Of a stretch of DNA of 64,000 bases, positions 56,001 to 64,000 are shown piece by piece. Position 1 is the first letter of the stretch; every line of letters begins with the position of its first letter. The notes beneath the pieces were generated by a model. The model worked only from the letters and a program-made list of their open reading frames with translations, searched no databases and was not told the DNA's origin. The position numbers and the translations under genes were made by a program. This DNA comes from Topomyia yanbarensis (Eukaryota > Arthropoda > Insecta > Diptera > Culicidae), in contig NC_080670.1 in NCBI RefSeq assembly GCF_030247195.1, positions 31,854,497 to 31,918,496 on the forward strand, given 5' to 3'.

Positions 56001-58379
56001 CCTCGTGACAGAATGTTGTTAAAATGATGTAGTATAATGTACAAAAGTTTCGATCAATTCGCTTCACCCATCTTTCTAAAAAAAAGCAAACTGATTTTTT
56101 TTTGCGCTGGAACCCTTATCCCCCCTTAAAGGACCGTTCAGATCTCAATTTTCTAAAAACATGAAAAATGCGTTAAGATTTTGAGTCAACAGTCTAATTT
56201 TTAGATTACTTATATATTTTCACAAATTTGCAAGTTCCCTCTTGATTGCTTTGAATGAATGTTCTGTTTAGTTAATACCTGAAATTTGAAATCATTTTCA
56301 AAAAACCGTTGAAGATTTTTCCTGCTGAAACTAGATCAAATATTCATTACATCAACTTGCCACTCCTCGTGAGCTGCAAGGCACTTGTCACTGCCACTGC
56401 TTCACACATAGTAGGTCGATCGTTTCCCCTTTTCGCTTCGCTGTGACCGCCTTTTCGATTTACCTCAGCCCAATCACATCTCATCGAAATTCTATCCGGC
56501 AGCGACACCACGCCACCAACTAGATCGATCGAGGACCGTGTCCCCGTGCATTGATTGCTTCGGTGGATAATGATTTTCCAGCATCGAGTAAGGATCCCGA
56601 GCACGACACACAACACTCATTCAATGGACCACATTTTCCCAGCATTCCTCGGAACCGCCCAATCAGTGCCCAGAGCCTCCGGACCGTGTCACACCTCATC
56701 AGCGCAATCTATCGCGCTGGGAAACCATATTGCTTTCAGTTCAGTCTTACACTGCGCGCCCCCGCTTGGGACAGCAAATTGGCAGTTTTGACATACAACT
56801 TAATATTATACAATCAATCCTTGCTTTTTTTCGCTGCTGTCGCTTCTTAAGGAATCCGATTGAAAACAAAGGCGTCATCATAGGAGCTCGTTGCACGCTT
56901 GCAATCGGGTTGTCCAGAAGCAGCAGCAGCAGCCACCAGCGTGTCAATATTACAGATGGATCTGTCGATCACGATCCAATCGTCGCATTTCATTTACTCC
57001 GAACGAACGCGCCCATATTGGCTTCAGCATGATTCACGCGCTCTCGTTCAAAGATCTCTTCATTACCGAACCGGCTAGTTGGTGTTGTTATGGGAACGAA
57101 CTTGTTAATCTAAGTAGGCCTAGGCGAGGGACTTTCACTTTGAAACGTGCTGTACAGGAAATAGCAATGCATCGCGGGGAGTCCCCCAACGGAACGAACG
57201 GCTTGCTGTGTTTTGGGATCGATTCTGAACCAAATCGAAACCAGGGCTTCCATCTCTTAATAAACGCAGTAAGGCGGCTGAAAGATGAAGACGAGAACTG
57301 TAGCTCGATGATCCTCTGGATGATACTACAAGTCCGGGAGATATCGTTCACTAGAACATGAGTTGTAATTTGTTCCCTGCCAAGCCATCGAACATGACAA
57401 CGAAGGCATGTTAACAGACGTGTTTCGTACCCCTCCTATGTCTACCTGGTGCTCGGGTGACCCCCCTCAAGGTACTACCATCAACCATTTGAAGTCCGGG
57501 AGGGATCTGCCTCCTGGGGCGGCAACTCTAATTGTGTTTTCATTTTCGAAATCGACTCGATAATTGAGCATACGACGCGGAACAGTGCGCACTATGAGAT
57601 CTGCTCTAGCCTCCAGATCAGCCAACTGGAAGAAAAAATAATAAATATGTTGTTGCCCGACGGCCTGGTGGCTGTGCCGTTGGAGCGAAAGGATTTCGAA
57701 CTGTTTTAAGATCCCTGCTGGGAGGGTTTTTTTTCTGTTTAACCTAGACCGATGGGATCACTTGATCCGCCCGGGCGAGATACGTTTTACCATCAACCGC
57801 GAAGTTTTCAGCTCGAAAAGTTAAAATTCCACAACCTGAACTGACCCCGATCGCGCCGTTGGTTAGTTAGTTTCAAAACAAATGCATTTATGTCCCATGG
57901 GGACATTCGATGGGAGCTCATTTTCGGCCGCACCTCATCGAAGCAACCGGTGGCAAAGCAGTAGGCCATAAATAACGATGAAGCTGGTAGCGGAGTAGCA
58001 CCAAATAAAAAAAATTCAATCTTTGGTTCCATGAATGGGGAGACGCACGCGCGAGCACGCTCGTTGAAATATTATAATGAATTATTGTTTTATTATGAAA
58101 ACGACAGCCATTATCATTCTCCCCACCAATCGCCCCCGAATGGTGGTTATCACCTGCGGTTTACGCGCCGCGTAGGAAGCCTCTGTCATCATCGGTGGAT
58201 TTAAGTTGAGCCTTGTGAATTTACTCACCAGTTGAGCAGGGTGGAGATTGGCATGGCGTCCGAAGAAATTCGCAGTGCCTCCCGGCCCGCCCTGGAGGAC
58301 AGTGACAGTAGTATCCGCCCGGGGTGTTCAGACAACGACCCTCAATGCACGGTGACGAGGTACAGTGATCCTTCGCTTC
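46193..58379 (-). CDS. Ser: Serrate (Jagged-type Notch ligand), C-terminal six exons
   Basis: Type-I membrane ligand that activates Notch on neighbouring cells. Exons 58379-58229, 51402-51253, 51174-50713, 50646-50300, 47314-47105 and 47032-46193 join in one frame (introns in phases 1, 1, 1, 0, 0) to 719 residues and TAA. Order: EGF repeats, one carrying an insertion typical of insect Serrate; a VWC-type Cys-rich domain; a juxtamembrane domain; one transmembrane helix; a 189-residue cytoplasmic tail. The tail has N-L-Q-N and N-E-E-N, fitting the NxxN motif used by Neuralized, then ANPLKG, like the N-P-I/L box of Jagged tails. The first exon enters in phase 0, so the DSL domain and earlier EGFs must lie upstream, beyond 64 kb or elsewhere. 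The N-terminal exons at 4.1-4.6 kb are on this strand but downstream. Confidence 0.9.
47105..47314 (-). CDS. Ser: Serrate juxtamembrane exon
   Basis: 210 nt, phase 0 on both sides, acceptor CACACAG and donor GTAAGT. It encodes [19 protein letters not shown], a GLCHVLR segment and [15 protein letters not shown]. This matches the conserved region between the VWC domain and the membrane of Serrate/Jagged. The 72-bp intron after it is short. Confidence 0.88.
47580..50000. repeat. AT-rich low-complexity block in a Serrate intron
   Basis: About 1.8 kb built from variants of TTTTTAATT, TTTCTAATTT and TTTTCAATTT with an irregular period of about 8-10 bp. It is split by the pogo-like element at 49118-49713, and the repeat texture resumes on the far side. 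It fills most of the intron between exons 50300 and 47314. Confidence 0.85.
49118..49713 (+). mobile_element. pogo/Tigger-like element, internally deleted
   Basis: Terminal inverted repeats GGGTAAGGTGGGGCAAATCC and (reverse of the right end) GGGTAAGGCGGGGCAAATCC are flanked by TA on each side (49116-49117, 49714-49715), the IS630/Tc1/mariner-type duplication. A subterminal GGGTAAA/ACCCC motif recurs near 49170 and 49505. From ATG 49262 the plus strand reads [10 protein letters not shown], then, after one stop, [20 protein letters not shown] and FGIPKLTL. This is the N-terminal psq/CENP-B-type helix-turn-helix of pogo transposases. The catalytic domain is deleted. Confidence 0.8.
50300..50646 (-). 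CDS. Ser: Serrate VWC/cysteine-rich exon
   Basis: 347 nt, phase 1 in and phase 0 out, acceptor TTAAACAG and donor GTAAGT. The translation opens [11 protein letters not shown], then [40 protein letters not shown] and PRGDCR, ending APIDCWPNQ. The CxxCxC plus later cysteine spacing and CVPA-E-C...GDC are characteristic of the Serrate/Jagged cysteine-rich (VWC-type) domain, which Delta lacks. Confidence 0.9.
50713..51174 (-). CDS. Ser: Serrate EGF-repeat exon (four EGF units)
   Basis: 462 nt, phase 1 on both sides, acceptor AACGTAG and donor GTAAGT. It contains four complete EGF-like units: [18 protein letters not shown].., [14 protein letters not shown].., [14 protein letters not shown].. and [15 protein letters not shown]... 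The first and fourth have the D/N-x-N/D-E-C calcium-binding type start and an aromatic residue before the fifth cysteine. The exon ends VRCEIC, followed by the VWC exon. Confidence 0.92.
51253..51402 (-). CDS. Ser: Serrate EGF exon with interrupted repeat
   Basis: 150 nt, phase 1 on both sides, acceptor CCCCCCAG and donor GTGAGT. Joined to the previous exon it reads [20 protein letters not shown] followed by an Asn/Ala/Met-rich stretch and [27 protein letters not shown]. The spacing between the early cysteines is far longer than normal, so this EGF repeat carries an insertion of the kind described in insect Serrate. Confidence 0.85.
51403..52773. other. Serrate intron, no gene recognised
   Basis: Start (on the minus strand, end) of the 6.8-kb intron between exons 58229 and 51402. 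No exon recognised. GC content is moderate. Short open frames have no EGF cysteine pattern. Confidence 0.45.
52774..52903. repeat. 130-bp element with perfect 27-bp inverted ends
   Basis: AACCTGGAAACTCAGCAAAT continuing to ATATTCG at 52774-52800 is repeated without mismatch in inverted orientation at 52877-52903, with a 76-bp spacer. No target duplication or coding region is visible. It could be a short MITE or a strong intronic hairpin. Confidence 0.7.
53280..55445. repeat. 2.2-kb pyrimidine tract in a Serrate intron
   Basis: The plus strand is almost entirely T and C (TTTTCTTTTCCTTT-like text, with a (CT)n run at about 53548-53573), giving a purine-rich strand in the Serrate sense direction. 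Purines are sparse and scattered, with a short normal patch near 54475-54535. The long Phe/Leu/Ser-rich open frames here follow from composition and are not genes. Confidence 0.9.
55446..55839. other. intronic non-coding
   Basis: Serrate intron between the pyrimidine tract and a MITE. No recognisable feature. Confidence 0.4.
55840..56125. mobile_element. foldback MITE with TTA target duplication
   Basis: It starts with a G16 run and ends CCCCCC, with TTA on both sides (55837-55839 and 56126-56128). The arms are long: AGAAAGATGGGTGAAGCGAA, TTGATCGAAACTTTTGTACA and CATTCTGT on the left recur inverted at 56010-56090. The middle is a short unique loop. The 3-bp TTA duplication suits PIF/Harbinger-type transposition. 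No coding region. Confidence 0.78.
56126..58228. other. Serrate intron, no gene recognised
   Basis: GC-richer at 56.35-57.7 kb with overlapping short frames on both strands, none with a recognisable domain or splice partner. It may include regulatory sequence. A (CAG)n stretch is near 56919-56930. Confidence 0.4.
58229..58379 (-). CDS. Ser: Serrate EGF exon, most upstream one of the C-terminal set
   Basis: 151 nt, acceptor ATTTCAG, donor GTGAGT; phase 0 in and phase 1 out. It encodes [18 protein letters not shown], then [19 protein letters not shown] and [13 protein letters not shown], which is one EGF unit plus the start of the interrupted next one. The open frame to the right of the acceptor has no EGF pattern, so the preceding exon is elsewhere. 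None is found up to 64000. Confidence 0.88.
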
Positions 58380-60249
58380 CTGAAATGATACGTGAAAGTA
58401 ACGGATTAATACCAAACAAAAAAATAGCCGCGAGACTGCGTAAAAAATCGCGCATCGAATTTTTCCTTCGTTCCAAAACCGGACTCTCGGCTGATACACA
58501 TTTTGACACCTTCCTTTGCCGTCCATCAGTGGCGGGGAAAGTAAGTAGGTAGACAACGTGTCACAAATACGCCTGTTCTCACGCCTTACGAAGCGAAATT
58601 ATCTGTCAGGAAAAAAGCCCCAAAGTCGAAAATCGGGAGGTCTGCGCGATTGACGACCTACTAATCTGATTAGCTGTGGTCATCGTCGACTCGCTGTTGC
58701 TTGCGCTTGAATCAATCGCCGAAAACCAAAAATGACGTAAAAATGACGATTTAATAACTTTATCTGCCGCCTTGCGGCTCACCACATTGACAGCCGATAA
58801 AAATGGCTTTGCTGTTCGCCTTCTGTTCCCTTCGTCTCTCGTACCGGTTGTTTGGCTTCTAACTTTCGAAGTAAGCAAGACGTGACATTGTTATGATAAT
58901 GCCGCTAATCCGGACCCGAGCGGGACTCCCGGCAACTTCTTAATCGAAGCACACCACACGCTCACTTGCTGTGTTTGGTCACTGCTCGTCTAATAGTCAG
59001 TAGATAGTATCAGAGCCTCCGGAACGGTTCCCCCGCTTTAATATGACAGTCTCGCGCATAATATTATGCGATGATAGCTAAACAAAGTGGGGTAGCGCAT
59101 TTCTTTTTCGCGTTCCTAAGCGCGCAGAGCGAGAGCAAGAAAAGACAGCGGCCAAATAATTATCATAAAAATTTAATTTACCACTCTTGCACCGAAGCCG
59201 CCGCCGCGCTAACCCACCGTGGGGTTTAACTGAAAACAATCTCGCTGGCTTCGGCTGGTGCGAGAAGAGGGGACCGTCGTTAGGGTTTTTGATAAGTCGG
59301 TAGAAAAAATAGAAAACAAGTTATTGTTAAGCTGGTTGTCAAACAGCTTTTCTGGTGATATCGTAAATTACCGTTCGGAGAAATTAAGTTTTGTCACGAA
59401 AGTTCCTTCCGCAGGGTAGTGCACTTGAACCGGTCCGGTCGATACTGTACATTGATGCTGTTAAAAGATCGTTTCGGTAATCTTCTCAGCTGACTACAGG
59501 ATGAGTATTTTTGAGTTTTTAACGAATTCTAAGAATAATGTAATTTGTGTTCGTGAATCTTTGCATTTTTACATCTTTTTAATAATAGTAGATCTTTGAA
59601 TTGGTTATTTTAAATGCGATGCAGTCTGTGCCGGTAATTTTAAAGTACGGATCATTGGCATGCTGTAAGTGATTATTAGCAAAAACTGAGAAATTGAAAG
59701 TGAACTTATCAAAAGAATTTCCGACGACCTTTTTACTATTTTACTGTTCTTCCGGGGCGTTAATAAGCACTATCTGAGGCTATCGCTTTCGTTTCGCGAA
59801 CAGTAATAGTGAACAGATTTTCAGTGTTTTCTTCAAGGCATCGGAATTTTCGCAGTAAGTGGAACCGTAGTACAAAGTGTTAACAATTATATTTTTCTAT
59901 TTCAGTGTGTGACCAGCGCCTATTAAACCAACTGAAGAACCTGTGCTTCATGGACAACAACAGTGCAAACTTATTCTTGTGCCACGCCAAGACATCAGAA
60001 TGCATAAAAATAGAAATTGAATTTAAAAAGAAAATATGGTAATCGAGCTGTGCTTTGTGAAAGATGAAGTAAGCAGTGTGAATAAGACTAAATGTGACAT
60101 TTTTGTGTTTTTTTCGGGAGCTACATCTACGGAAGGTTGGTGAAGCAAATTATACTATTTGAAACTTATAGCGCTTTTTTTCCCAGAATATCGATGAGCA
60201 AAACGCAAATAGTAGAAAAAATGCGAAGAAGAAAATACATTTGGTTGAA
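58380..60249. other. Serrate intron, no gene recognised
   Basis: No EGF, DSL or other cysteine-patterned exon on the minus strand. 58.6-59.3 kb is GC-richer, 59.3-60.2 kb AT-rich. Nothing else supportable. Confidence 0.45.
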
Positions 60250-61310
60250 CGTGCAAATATAGCAATATCTTGAACCTTTAGGTTTTTGGATTTCTGGTAT
60301 CTTGGTTCATTCGGTTCTTAGATCTTCAAAATCTGTAGAATCTATGGATTCCTGAATCTTCAGACTGTTGGATCTTCGGAGTATTGGATCTTTCAAATCC
60401 TGGGGGTCTCTTAGGACGCTTGGATTCTGATATCTTTGAATTCTTGAATAGATCGATTCTTAGACCTTTGTATTCTTAAATTTTTCGAATGTTGAATTTT
60501 TGGATTTTTGGGTCCTTAGATTCTTGAATCTTTTAATTCTTAGATCGGATTCATGGATCTCTAAGGATGCTTGAAACTTTGAATCCTTAGACCTTTGGAT
60601 TCTTTGATCTTTGTAATGTTGGATACTTGGTTCTCAGATCTTTGGATGTTTGGCTTGTTGAATTATTGGGCCTGTGGATTCAAGGATCGTTGTGTTCTTG
60701 GATCTTTCGTTTCTTCGATCGTGGATCTTTTGATTCCTGTCTCTTGGATCTGGCAGGACTTTTGACTTGTTGACTTCTTGAATATGGATTGTTCGATCTT
60801 TGAATTCGTGAATCTTTAGATTCTTATGTCTTTGTGCACTTGGATTTTTGTCTTAGATCTTTGGGTCTCAAAACATTTGAATTGTTTGATATTTGGATTA
60901 TTGAGTGTCTGACATTGAATCAATTCTGGCTTAGGCCTTGAGAATTTCGAATATTTGGACAATTGGATCTCAGGTTTTCGGGGACTTCTGGATACATAGA
61001 TTTTGTAAAATCTGGGTTCTCAGATTTTTGTCATCTTGGATTGTTGAATTTTTAGATTTTTAATATTCGGATTCTTTCATATGTGGATTCCTGGACATTG
61101 GAATTCTCAGATCTTTGGATTATAGATTCATGGGATCCTCGAATCCTTGAGTTCTTGGAGTTCAGATTTTGAATAATCTTGTATTCTTGGCACTTTATAT
61201 TCTCTATTCTCGAATCTTTTAACTCGTGATTCCTTGGACTCATGGAGCTTTAGATTTTTCGATCTTTGAATTCTTAGATTTAATGAATTCTTGATTGTTG
61301 AATTGGATTA
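60250..61310. repeat. degenerate tandem array of TTCTTGGATC-like words
   Basis: About 1 kb in which TTCTTGGATCTTTGGATTC-like words recur with a loose period of 8-12 bp (GGATC, GATTC and CTTGG alternating). The divergence of copies shows an old simple-sequence expansion. It lies in the Serrate upstream intron. Confidence 0.8.
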
Positions 61311-64000
61311 CAACATGAGACCACACTCTGTAGTCATCAGTCTCTGACACTGAACCCCTGTCCCTTACCTCCTGGTAGTGTCACCTGGGACACGAGCAAC
61401 CTCACTTAATACCAGGTATCCAACGTCGGTGGTATTTTTGATCGTACGCTGACTGGGAAAACAAGAATTCTTCATATTAGAAGCAACACGAAAAAGCGTC
61501 TATACCAGAGCGGACGGCTAAAGGAGAAATACAGTGTCACAATAAGATATCGCAATTCTGGCGATGCTGTATGCCGAGTAATGAAATAATATACCCGAAA
61601 AAGGTTGCTAGTTAAACAACTATAGCTAGAACAACGCCTACAGGATAATGAATGACGAACCCGATGTTGCAAAAATTGTAAAAAAATGAGTTCTGTGAGA
61701 AAGAGTGCCGAAAACATGACGTCTATTCCAGAGCGATGTCTCAACAGGATATCGAAATCATGGCAATTGATTTGAATGCATCGTGGCAATAGATCCATGA
61801 GATACAGTACAGCAACCCTATATGTTTGTGCCAAAAAGCGATAGACTAGACAAACAACGCTAGGAGTCGGATGCTTGCTGCGGCTATACATAAAAACAAG
61901 AAAAAATGTGGTGAGCTAATAGCAGCGGAGAAAATGTACCATCAGCGTAAGGAAGAAAATCACCTTTACACCAACGATCGAGAAAATAATATTTTAACAA
62001 ATGGAACAGGAGTGGTTGACAGGTAGAAAAAGTACTTTCAATTGTTATTGAACGGACAAACGAATAGAGTTTGCAAAAATAGAATCAGGATTGAACATGA
62101 GAATGATAGAAAAACTGCAGATTCCCAAACGCTAAACAATTTGCGAAAAGTTTTTTTAATAGCAGAAAAAACCTAACACTTCTTGGATTTTAGATCAAGA
62201 ATCAAGATGTCGGACTAATTGGTGGCTATGAAATGTTGATAAAGGATATCAGGAAATTTATTTCTAAAAACGTCCGATGTTTTACTAAAGTTTGCACTAT
62301 TGCTTTCTTGTCTGTTTCGAGAAAACAAATTCGTGCCGACGAATTATTTTCGGTTTCAACCTCTACGAAATAAATGAAATGACCTTTTACCACGCGAACC
62401 GAACTTGAAATGCTCCAAACCCCGATCCTTCTCTTGCATCGAATCGGGAATCGATTTAATCCTTCCGGATCGTTGTGATTTAATGTTCAAATCTTGACCG
62501 GTATGAAAAGCACTGATCCCAAGCAATACAGATTCAGCGAACACCGGGTGAACGGCATCTTGGCCGCATGTGAATAAATATAAATAAATAAACTCATACG
62601 CGAAAAGCCACAGAATTTGCTGTCGCTGCTGCTGCTGCTGCAGGCCACTGAGAGAAGGAGTGAAAGAGCTTAAGAGGTACGATATTAATTCGTTTAGGAC
62701 GGGAAAAATAAACAGAAGAACCAGTTTGTTTCTGCACTCATTTCACCTGCGACCGAACGCGGAGTGTGACGGACGGACAAACGAACGGACGGACGGACGG
62801 ACAAACTAACTGACTGACACTGGCTGGTTGCTGGCATTCTGCAGTAGTAAAAGGCACTTAACATGAGGGCGCTGCTGCTGCTGCCGTTTGCAGGTTGCAT
62901 TCTGCCGCGCCACCAGCCTACTACTTGATACCTCCTAGTGTGCAAATCGTTTGAAATGTTGACTGGAGTGACGTTTCAAGATTTAATATATTGTTCGCAT
63001 TTTTATCATCTTTCGCCTGGCTTTAGACTTGTAATAAGCCTTCGTTTGAGTTCAGAATTTTTTTTTTTCTGTTGTGTTGTTTCTGTCGAAACGTGTGTGT
63101 GTCAGTGCGGCTGCGACACTGCGACTAAGTTGGAGAAGGTGTACCAGGAATGCCACTTGTTTCGCGATTCGTGTGACGGCAGTTGGAGGAAAACAGCACA
63201 TGTTACTTGCATCGCAATCAGAACATGGTATATTTTATGGGAACTAAACACGTGTAAAACGTAGTTCGACTAGTCACTGCTGCTGCTGCTGCCGATACGC
63301 CGATTAGCCTTCGGAGAGAGACTGGTCGTCGGGGTAGTTCAGAGCTCATTCGAATTTTGTCGACCCACATCCCGAAGCTGGTGGTTTGCGAGGTGGATTG
63401 TGAAATCCAATGGTGACGGTTTGATAGCGATTTCGAATGTCAAATTATGCGGGTGATAAATCAAACGAGCGCACGCGGTGAGAGTTGCGCAAGAAAACCA
63501 GCGACCAGTCGACACCCACGAGATCCGGTGGCGGGAGATGAGCCATGACAGTTTGTGCGAAGCGATCTAACTTCGATAGCGATGATTGTGACGACGTGAA
63601 GACGACGTCGACGGAGATGATGATGATGATGATGGTGACCTAGAAAAAGACAGTGTTACCGGAACAATACGCCCTCGCTTCGTCGGGGTTTTCTTTGCCA
63701 TGTAGGGTAAGACTCCTCCGCCCTTTCGGAAGAACGTGTTGGGTGATTGTATTTTTCTGATCTTGGAGGATGGTAAGAAGATAAGTCGAAATCCTAGCAA
63801 GTATGGAGTCATCTCGTGTCTCCAGAAGTATTTTCCTACTTCAATAAGAGTAATATCAATCAGGAATTATGTTCTTAACTTTTCTGGTAGTTCCATATGC
63901 ATTTCATGGGATTTTATCTGGCACAAACACAACACCAGTCGATTCATGCAAAAGCTTTTAGTAAATTAGCACATAATAGAAATTGGAACCAGGCTAATAC
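61311..64000. other. Serrate intron or upstream, no gene recognised
   Basis: No DSL or EGF exon. Contains (CTG)n runs at 62624-62640, 62871-62882 and 63279-63291, and GGACGGACGGACGGAC near 62790. GC-richer at 62.3-63.7 kb. Open frames lack family resemblance. The earlier Serrate exons must lie beyond 64 kb or on the misplaced piece. Confidence 0.4.

Noticed and set aside
58606..58878. Minus-strand 90-codon frame upstream of the Serrate EGF exon
   Set aside because: No cysteine pattern and no phase-0 donor joining the exon at 58379; not a Serrate exon.
1..64000. CRISPR arrays, bacterial operons, phage or toxin systems
   Set aside because: None present. Repeats lack regular spacer structure and all genes are spliced eukaryotic genes.

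Overview
The window is eukaryotic nuclear DNA, almost certainly from a mosquito and probably a culicine (Aedes-like) one. It has intron-split insect genes with consensus GT/AG sites, a large excess of AT-rich non-coding DNA, decayed mosquito-type non-LTR retrotransposons, foldback elements and MITEs, and two copies of a tRNA-derived SINE that I recognise as Feilai-like. No prokaryotic features (operons, CRISPR arrays, Shine-Dalgarno sites) are present. There is one assembly gap of exactly 500 N at 12501-13000.

Real protein-coding content is small and all on the minus strand. (1) Two consecutive exons at 4489-4606 and 4073-4386 encode the MNNL (N-terminal C2-like) domain of the Notch ligand Serrate/Jagged. 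(2) Two tandem paralogues of an SV2-like major facilitator transporter lie at 34186-35882 (4 coding exons) and 37389-39146 (5 coding exons). Both add up to 504 codons plus stop. (3) Six exons between 58379 and 46193 encode the C-terminal half of Serrate: EGF repeats, one with an insertion, a VWC-type cysteine-rich domain, the juxtamembrane region, one transmembrane helix and a 189-residue cytoplasmic tail. The middle of Serrate (DSL domain and first EGF repeats) and the signal peptide are not found.

The most important observation is that the N-terminal Serrate exons lie downstream of the C-terminal exons on the same strand, with the 500-N gap between them. Swapping the order of the two sequences either side of the gap, with no inversion, puts all exons in the correct order. 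I therefore read this as a likely contig-order error. The alternative is a second, partial Serrate gene.

Region by region: 1-12.5 kb is a Serrate-containing piece with a dense nest of repeats (a jockey-like RT fragment interrupted by a foldback element, a 0.7-kb duplicated/palindromic insertion, a 2.3-kb element with about 0.6-kb inverted arms, two Feilai-like SINEs, a 20-odd-bp tandem array with a hAT-like MITE inside it, and another SINE cut by the gap). 13-34 kb has no recognisable host gene, only TE remnants and a degenerate satellite at 27.6-28.7 kb. 34-39 kb is the transporter pair. 39-46 kb holds an LOA-type retrotransposon relic split by a MITE, a retrotransposon ORF1 relic and the inferred Serrate 3' UTR. 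46-64 kb is Serrate, whose introns carry striking low-complexity blocks: an AT-rich (TTTTTAATT-like) block with a nested pogo-like element, a 2.2-kb almost pure pyrimidine tract, and a 1-kb TTCTTGGATC-like array.

I found no previously undescribed multi-gene system. The items worth follow-up are the permuted Serrate locus, the poly-Q/poly-G insertion in its MNNL domain, the splice donor overlapping its stop codon, the tandem transporters, and several uncommon repeat architectures.
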